This document shows positions 58,959 to 64,000 of a stretch of 64,000 bases of DNA, in pieces. The DNA is from Ruania rhizosphaerae (lineage in GTDB: Bacteria > Actinomycetota > Actinomycetes > Actinomycetales > Beutenbergiaceae): the NCBI RefSeq assembly GCF_009805705.1, contig NZ_VSMB01000012.1, forward strand, positions 1 through 64,000, written 5' to 3'. The notes beneath the pieces are model-generated. The model ran no database searches. It had not been told where the DNA came from and saw only the letters and a program-made list of their open reading frames with translations. Position 1 is the first letter of the stretch, and every line of letters starts with the position of its first letter. Both the position numbers and the translations under genes were made by a program.

Positions 58959-59083
58959 ACTGAACTCCCGTCGACGGCGTCCCCTCACCCCTGGCGGGGG
59001 CGCCAACTTCACGCTCGTGCCCGCGAGCAACACATCCGTGCGTCGAGATCTCGGCGTCACTCGTCCCACCGAAGGAGTACTTC

Positions 59084-60466
59084 GTGCACAACCTGACTCT
59101 CTCCCGCCGCCACCTGCTCTCCGCCCTGGGCCTGGGCACCGGTGCTGCCGCGCTCGCCGCGTGCACCGGACCGGTCTCGGCCTCGGACGGCGGATCGGAG
59201 GGCGCGAGCAACCTCCGCAGTGACTTCAGCCAGGCCGCCCTGGGTGAGATCCCGTCCGAGTACTCCGGCCGGACCAACATCCTCTTCTGGGCGCCCTGGA
59301 CCGGTGGTCTGTTCGAGGCGATGACCGAGCAGTTCGCGATGTTCAACGAGTCTCAGACCGACATCTACGCCGCGATCGAGTCGGTTGGCAGCTACGCCGA
59401 CCTCAACACGAGCTTCACCGCGGCCCTCCAGGCCAAGGCCGTACCGGATATGGTCTGCTTCCCGGAGATGCAGTGGCTGCAGTTCTACTTCGCGGGTGCC
59501 CTCGCCCCGCTCGACCCGCATTTCGACGACGAGTGGAACCTCGACATCTACTTGCAGAACTTCATCGGTGAGAGCAAGGCGGGTGAGGAGACCTTCGTGG
59601 TGCCGTTCGCCCGTTCGACGCCGCTGTTCTATTACAACAAGTCGCTGTTCAACGACTTGGGTCTCCCCGTCGACACTCAGTACACCTGGTCCCAGCTGCG
59701 CGAGTTCGGATCCGAGATCGCCTCCGTCTCTAACGCCGGTCAGCCGATCAAGACGTTCGCCTACTCCGCTGGCGACGCCTGGTTCGCCAACTCCTGGCTG
59801 TGGGCCTTCGATGGTGTCTGGTCGGACGGTTTCGACGTCATGCCCGACGAGGGCACGGTGCGTGAGCTGATGACCTTCGCGAACGAGTGGGTGCACGTGG
59901 ATGGCAACGCCTACATGGCGCAGGCCTCGCACACTGACTTCCAGACCGGTGTGGTGGCCGCCGTGCACGGGTCCACCGCATCGATGCGCGGCCTGACCGA
60001 GGCCGTCGACTTCGAACTGGGCGCGGCCTTCATGCCCGGCGAGGTGAACCAGCCGCCCACCGTTCCCACGGGTGGTTCGGGATTCTCGATGGTGCGCACC
60101 GAGTCACAGGAGCGTCAGGACGCGACCGCAGAACTGCTGCGATTCCTCGCGCGCCCGGAGATGTCCGGCAAGTGGCACATCGACTCCGGCTACGTCCCGA
60201 TCGTCCAGGCCGCGCAGGACGAGCCGGAGGTCGTGGAGCTGCACGCGACCGACCCGAACTTCACGGTCGCGATCCAGCAGCTCGAAAACGCCCAGACGGT
60301 GGCGCCGGTCAACTGGTTCAACTCCGGTACGGCCTCCCTCAGCGAGGCCTTCGCCCGGGTGACCGGTGACAACGGTGACGTCCAGGAGTCGATCGACACT
60401 CTCCGGGGCGAGTACGAGTCCCTGCTCGAGGACAACCGCGAGGACCTTGAGGCCCTGGACGTGTGA
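59084..60466 (+). CDS. Tat-exported substrate-binding lipoprotein (UgpB-like)
   Basis: 460 residues, family 1 solute-binding protein. A twin-arginine signal (LSRRHLLSALGLGTGAAALAAC, lipid Cys27), then NILFWAPWTGGLFEAMTEQF and the substrate-lobe pattern AVPDMVCFPEMQWLQFYFAGALAPL. GTG start with gaaggagt upstream. It feeds the two permeases. Diesterases downstream point to glycerophosphodiester or a sugar-phosphate ester as ligand. Export through the Tat route is in line with tatA/tatC in this window. Confidence 0.9.
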   Translation: MHNLTLSRRHLLSALGLGTGAAALAACTGPVSASDGGSEGASNLRSDFSQAALGEIPSEYSGRTNILFWAPWTGGLFEAMTEQFAMFNESQTDIYAAIESVGSYADLNTSFTAALQAKAVPDMVCFPEMQWLQFYFAGALAPLDPHFDDEWNLDIYLQNFIGESKAGEETFVVPFARSTPLFYYNKSLFNDLGLPVDTQYTWSQLREFGSEIASVSNAGQPIKTFAYSAGDAWFANSWLWAFDGVWSDGFDVMPDEGTVRELMTFANEWVHVDGNAYMAQASHTDFQTGVVAAVHGSTASMRGLTEAVDFELGAAFMPGEVNQPPTVPTGGSGFSMVRTESQERQDATAELLRFLARPEMSGKWHIDSGYVPIVQAAQDEPEVVELHATDPNFTVAIQQLENAQTVAPVNWFNSGTASLSEAFARVTGDNGDVQESIDTLRGEYESLLEDNREDLEALDV

Positions 60467-61191
60467 TGTCAACGCCTGTCATGTCCCAGCAGGGGTATCC
60501 AGGCATCGTCGGGCACCGCGGCGCGGCGGCGGTGAGCGCGGAGAACACGCTCACCGCCTTCGCCCGCGGGGAGGCCGACGGTGCCGACGCAATCGAGCTC
60601 GACGTTCACCTCACTGCGGACGGTGAGCTGGCGGTGATCCACGACGCCACCGTGGACCGGACCGCCATCGCGGGCCGCACCACCGGAGCGGTCAGCGCGC
60701 TCACCTGGGCACAACTGCAGGACGTCGAACTCGCCGACGGTGAACGCATCCCCTCCCTCGCTCAGGCACTGGCGGCGATCGGAGTGGAAGTCCACGTCGA
60801 GATCAAGGCAGCCGCCGCCGCTGTGCCGGCCACTGAACTCGTGCGTGCAGCAGGCCTGCTCGACCGCGCAGTCATGACCAGTTTCGACATCGACGCGCTC
60901 CGTCACGTGCGAGCGTTCGCCCCGGAGGTGAGGGTCGGCGTCATCTCCGCTGCTCCGACACCGCAGGCGCGCGACGCCGTCCGTGAACTGAGCGCGGTAT
61001 CTCTCGCCGTGCAGGTTCCTCATCTCGACCACCGTGTGGTCGAGGAGGTCCACGCCGAGGGCGCGCTCGTGTGCGGCTGGCCGGTTCTCACCTCCGACGA
61101 TCTACGTACTGCCCTCGCGGCGGGCGTCGATCTCGTCACCGCCGACGACCCGGCGTGGTGCCGCGCCGCACTCGCCGACCTTCGCCACTGA
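60466..61191 (+). CDS. ugpQ: glycerophosphodiester phosphodiesterase
   Basis: Cleaves glycerophosphodiesters to glycerol 3-phosphate and an alcohol. 241 residues, cytoplasmic. GDPD motif VGHRGAAAVSAENTLTAFARGEADGADAIELDVHLTADGELAVIHDATVDRT with the general-acid/base histidines and the metal-binding Glu/Asp pair (IELD). ATG 60466 is used; GTG 60463 overlaps the stop of the binding-protein gene as GTGA. Completes the ugp-like operon after the transporter. Confidence 0.92.
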   Translation: MSTPVMSQQGYPGIVGHRGAAAVSAENTLTAFARGEADGADAIELDVHLTADGELAVIHDATVDRTAIAGRTTGAVSALTWAQLQDVELADGERIPSLAQALAAIGVEVHVEIKAAAAAVPATELVRAAGLLDRAVMTSFDIDALRHVRAFAPEVRVGVISAAPTPQARDAVRELSAVSLAVQVPHLDHRVVEEVHAEGALVCGWPVLTSDDLRTALAAGVDLVTADDPAWCRAALADLRH

Positions 61192-61222
61192 CCGACCACC
61201 CGCCCAGATGAAGGATCCAACC

Positions 61223-62533
61223 GTGCCGAACAAGCTTCTCGTCGTCTCCGTCGACGCCATGCACACCGACGACATCCCCTTCGCGCGCACCCTGCCCGCC
61301 TTCTCACGCATCCTTGAGCGGGCCGCTGTCGCGGAGATCGACGGCATCTACCCGTCGGTGACCTACCCGAACCACACCGCCCAGATCACGGGCTGCCCAC
61401 CGGCTCGCAGCGGAATCTTCAACAACCTGCAGTTCCAGCCCGGGCAGGGCGACGCGTCCGAATGGTTCTGGGACGCCTCGATGATCCGCGTACCCACCAT
61501 CCTGGAGGCGGCACGGCAGGCAGGGCTGAGCACCGCCGCAGTGCAGTGGCCGGTCACCGGGAACGCCCGCGGAGTCGACCACCTGGTTCCGGAGATCGCC
61601 TGCCCGCAGGTGTTCGACGGGCTGGAGGACCAGTACCTGCGTACCACCGACGAGCACTCGTATGAGACCTACATCCGCCCGAATCTGTCATTGATCCACA
61701 CCGACAAGCGCAAGGGCAAGTACTTCGACTTCGTCAACCACGTCTCGGCCGAGGTACTGCGCGCCGAACGCCCCGACGTGATGTTCGTGCACCTGGTGGA
61801 GGTCGACACGGCCCGGCACGCCGGCGGGTCCTACGGCCCGCATGTCGAGGAGGCGCTACGGGAGGTGGACGCGACCCTCGGTGCCTATCTGGAGGTTCTC
61901 GAGGCTACCGGTGACCTGGAGTCGACCAACATCGTGCTCGTCTCCGACCATGGCCACGTGGACGTCGAGCAGCACACGAATCTCAACACGCTGTTCGTGG
62001 AGCGGGGCTTCATCCGGCTTGACGACCAAGGCAACCTCCTCGACTGGGATGTGTTCTGCCTTGGGGCGGGCCTGTCGGGTCAGCTCTTCCTCGCCGACGG
62101 CCTGCCGGTGGAGCGCCGGCGGGAGATCGAGGCGCTGCTGGTCGAGATCGAGTCGGAGCCGCAGTACCGGATCGAGAAGATCTGGACGGCGCAGGAAAGT
62201 CTGCGCGACTACGGTCTGGACGGTCCGTTCGAGTGGGTGGTCGAATCGGAGCCCGGTGTGATCGTGGGCATGCTGTGGGATCGGCGCACGATCGTACGCA
62301 CCGGGGACGAGGACTTCCCGGCACTCAAGGGCAGCCACGGTCATGCACCCCGCCACGGGGGCCAGCCGGTGTTCATCGGCTCCGGCCCGGACTTCGCGCC
62401 CGGTGCTGACGCCGGGCGCCGCAGCATGCTGGATGAGGCCGCTACGTTCGCGCACCTGCTCGGCGTCGACCTGCCCGACTGCGAGGGCGACGTGGTCACC
62501 GAGATGCTCGCGCCCGTCGTGGCGCCTGCCTGA
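61223..62533 (+). CDS. alkaline-phosphatase-superfamily nucleotide pyrophosphatase/phosphodiesterase
   Basis: 436 residues, NPP-type. Metal and nucleophile residues: D11 (VVSVDAM), T47 in YPSVTYPNHTAQ, VDTARHAGG, SDHGHVDVEQHT, and HGHAPRHGGQPVF. No signal peptide, so cytoplasmic. NPP enzymes cut phosphodiesters, including glycerophosphocholine and nucleotides. GTG 61223 is used because aagga lies upstream; ATG 61208 is in frame. Last gene of the operon, 31 nt after the GDPD gene. Confidence 0.88.
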   Translation: MPNKLLVVSVDAMHTDDIPFARTLPAFSRILERAAVAEIDGIYPSVTYPNHTAQITGCPPARSGIFNNLQFQPGQGDASEWFWDASMIRVPTILEAARQAGLSTAAVQWPVTGNARGVDHLVPEIACPQVFDGLEDQYLRTTDEHSYETYIRPNLSLIHTDKRKGKYFDFVNHVSAEVLRAERPDVMFVHLVEVDTARHAGGSYGPHVEEALREVDATLGAYLEVLEATGDLESTNIVLVSDHGHVDVEQHTNLNTLFVERGFIRLDDQGNLLDWDVFCLGAGLSGQLFLADGLPVERRREIEALLVEIESEPQYRIEKIWTAQESLRDYGLDGPFEWVVESEPGVIVGMLWDRRTIVRTGDEDFPALKGSHGHAPRHGGQPVFIGSGPDFAPGADAGRRSMLDEAATFAHLLGVDLPDCEGDVVTEMLAPVVAPA

Positions 62534-62535
62534 TC

Positions 62536-62550
62536 GCCTGACTGTCAGGC
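62536..62550. terminator. hairpin between convergent genes
   Basis: gcctga-ctg-tcaggc, perfect 6-bp stem with a 3-nt loop, right after the phosphodiesterase stop and touching the stop of the reverse-strand gene. Possible bidirectional terminator. Confidence 0.45.
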
Positions 62551-63264
62551 ACCACGGTCGGCCAGCTGCTGGTGTGATTCCACCCAGAGCTGGTCGACCA
62601 TGGCCTTGTCCTCGTCGGTGAACACGGGCGTGCACCGGGCCACGACATCGTTCATGATCTCCAGGCAGCGGGGTCGATCCCCTGCCTCGGCGTACATCGA
62701 GGCCAGGATCATCCCGTTCAGACCTGCCTCCCGTGACCAGCCGTTCTCCCGCAGGTCCTGTGCCACCACTCTCTGCTGCTCGGCGATGGCATCGGGCAAC
62801 CGCCCGCGCTCCCACAGCCGGTGGGCTCGTGCAAGCCGGGCATCGTAGCGGGTGTCGGGGTCGATCCGAAGCATGGCCGATCCGGCCAGCACGAGCAGGC
62901 CACCGGCACCGGTGACCCATACGCCCACGCCCACGCCTACGCCGTCGGGAATGCTGGAGGCCGAGGCGATCGGCCAGAGCAAGCCCACCGTGCCGCTCAC
63001 CGCGAGCAGCAGCCGAGCACGTGCCCCTCGACGCCAGGCGAACAGCCCGGTCAGGAGGAGCGAGAGGCACGCGAGGACGACGGTGACCCACGCGTCACCA
63101 CCGGCGAGACCCTGCCTCAGGCCGAGCGCGTCCACCCCGTCAGCCGTGTGCCGACCGAAGACGGCGCCCTCGGCGTCGACCCAGGGAAGGAGCGACCCGG
63201 CCCCGAGCACCACACTCCCCGCAGCCGCGATCAGCACCGCCGGCGTGCGGATCAGGGCGCTCAC
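62545..63264 (-). CDS. membrane protein with C-terminal helical repeat domain
   Basis: 239 residues: four membrane helices (about 4-135), then a soluble TPR-like region (about 145-239: RAHRLWERGRLPDAIAEQQRVVAQDLRENGWSREAGLNGMILASMYAEAGDRPRCLEIMNDVVARCTPVF). Family unknown. The GTG overlaps the stop of the next gene (GTGA), so the reverse-strand cluster is one transcript. Confidence 0.7.
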   Translation of the reverse strand: MSALIRTPAVLIAAAGSVVLGAGSLLPWVDAEGAVFGRHTADGVDALGLRQGLAGGDAWVTVVLACLSLLLTGLFAWRRGARARLLLAVSGTVGLLWPIASASSIPDGVGVGVGVWVTGAGGLLVLAGSAMLRIDPDTRYDARLARAHRLWERGRLPDAIAEQQRVVAQDLRENGWSREAGLNGMILASMYAEAGDRPRCLEIMNDVVARCTPVFTDEDKAMVDQLWVESHQQLADRGA

Positions 63265-63737
63265 CAGATCCTCGCCACCGACGCGGTGGTGGTCACCTGC
63301 GTGGTCCACAGCAGCAACGGCACCATGATCACCGCGAGAGCGACCAGCGGGTAGGAGAGGATCCGTGCCCGGGTATCACGCAGGAGTCCGGCGAGCACCA
63401 CCAAGCCGCCCGGGAGCATCAGCATGAGGATCCCCGTCCCGACCAGGTAACGCAGCACACCCTCACCCGGTGCAGGGAACAGCGGCGCCAACCAGGAGTC
63501 GGTGCCCAGCCACTCCACTCCGTTGACGAGTCCAGCTGCGAGCTGTGAGACGACCCACAACGGCAGCGCCAGGAAGAGCGGCCAAATCGGCAAGGGAGTG
63601 CTCGGGGCGCGCGATCCGGCGTCCTGACGGGCGAGAGACTCGTTGATCGACTTGTTGTGTAGGTAGTCGAATGCACCGGCGTCGCCGCGCTGGGAGAGCT
63701 TCTTGACCTCGCTGTCGTCCATGAAGTCATAACTCAT
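63261..63737 (-). CDS. membrane protein, unknown
   Basis: 158 residues, three to four membrane helices after a charged N-terminus (DDSEVKKLSQRGDAGAFDYLHNKSINESLAR). No family recognised. Overlaps both neighbours by four bases. Confidence 0.7.
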   Translation of the reverse strand: MSYDFMDDSEVKKLSQRGDAGAFDYLHNKSINESLARQDAGSRAPSTPLPIWPLFLALPLWVVSQLAAGLVNGVEWLGTDSWLAPLFPAPGEGVLRYLVGTGILMLMLPGGLVVLAGLLRDTRARILSYPLVALAVIMVPLLLWTTQVTTTASVARIW

Positions 63738-64000
63738 GCTGGCCTCACGTCTCCCAGAACAGGGCGGAGCAGGCGGCGAGCAGCCCGCCGCCTCCCCGAC
63801 CGGATGATCAGCGCCCAGACCAGCATGACCACCGCGCCACCGATCGCCACCAGCAGAACCAGCACCGACGGCTGGTCAGGCGCTGGGCCGGCGGAGAAGC
63901 CCGCGATCGCGCTCTCCGGGGGATCGGCGGCAGTGGCCACGCTCAGGCGGTACTCCCCTGGGGTCAGCTCGACATCGGCGATCCCGTGGCCGATCAGGTT
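63734..64000 (-). CDS. membrane protein, 5' part outside window
   Basis: The frame is open to the edge of the window. Visible: a beta-strand segment (GIADVELTPGEYRLSVATAADPPES), one membrane helix (VLVLLVAIGGAVVMLVWALII) and a basic tail (RRRAARRLL). It looks like a single-pass protein with its main domain outside the membrane; the identity cannot be told. Confidence 0.7.
   Translation of the reverse strand, partial: NLIGHGIADVELTPGEYRLSVATAADPPESAIAGFSAGPAPDQPSVLVLLVAIGGAVVMLVWALIIRSGRRRAARRLLRPVLGDVRPA

Overview
The window is high-GC DNA from an actinobacterium, most likely a member of the Micrococcales. The evidence is gene content and order: pafB-pafC-tatA-tatC-helY, the rbpA gene, a split lnt/ppm1 pair, and a pgsA2-DUF881-sbp-DUF881-garA-ftsR-DUF151-merR block that match known actinobacterial neighbourhoods. 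I cannot name the genus from the sequence alone. Coding density is very high. No rRNA, tRNA, CRISPR array, transposase or prophage was recognised.

Layout: 0-1.1 kb is the tail of an HNH endonuclease and a decayed HAD hydrolase gene. 1.1-4.4 kb is fmt-rsmB-rpe (initiator tRNA formylation, 16S rRNA methylation, pentose phosphate pathway). At 4.4-6.4 kb an FMN riboswitch precedes a permease and a lipoprotein that look like a RibXY-type flavin uptake system without its ATPase. Next come hisE-hisG and a PH-domain protein, and a convergent DUF3866 gene divergent from the pafBC-tatAC-dagK-like-helY block (9.1-16.3 kb). 16.3-25.9 kb holds a DeoR regulator, lnt-ppm1, rbpA, an aldo-keto reductase with a PrmC-like methylase, small regulator/VOC/PPOX genes and a class II UvrA paralogue.

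26-34.9 kb is the accessory part: VOC and DinB genes with a divergent WYL regulator, two aminoglycoside-phosphotransferase-fold genes (one with compensated frameshifts), an ArsR/VOC pair, tandem paralogous membrane proteins with a shared upstream element, a GNAT gene, and a fusion of a pRiA4b ORF-3-like domain to a UPF0158 domain. 35-43 kb holds a two-component system, a YciO-type protein and the garA/ftsR/pgsA2 block (missing gcvH). 43-54.7 kb carries a thiamine-binding protein, an LLM oxidoreductase, a thioredoxin-like pair, a siderophore-interacting protein with a candidate DtxR/IdeR box, a NarL-type two-component system and a NatAB-like exporter. 54.8-62.5 kb holds glutamate dehydrogenase and a five-gene operon (permease, permease, lipoprotein, glycerophosphodiesterase, AP-superfamily phosphodiesterase) for phosphodiester scavenging. 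The last kilobase is membrane proteins running off the edge.

Regulation visible in the DNA: a TAnnnT hexamer sits exactly 6-7 nt upstream of many start codons. This indicates leaderless transcription of many operon-leading genes, and in four cases the TAG stop of the previous gene is the first half of the hexamer. I did not find a clearly novel multi-gene defence or biosynthetic system. The strongest leads are the riboswitch-controlled transporter, the phosphodiester operon, the ORF-3/UPF0158 fusion and the paired membrane proteins with their common regulatory element.
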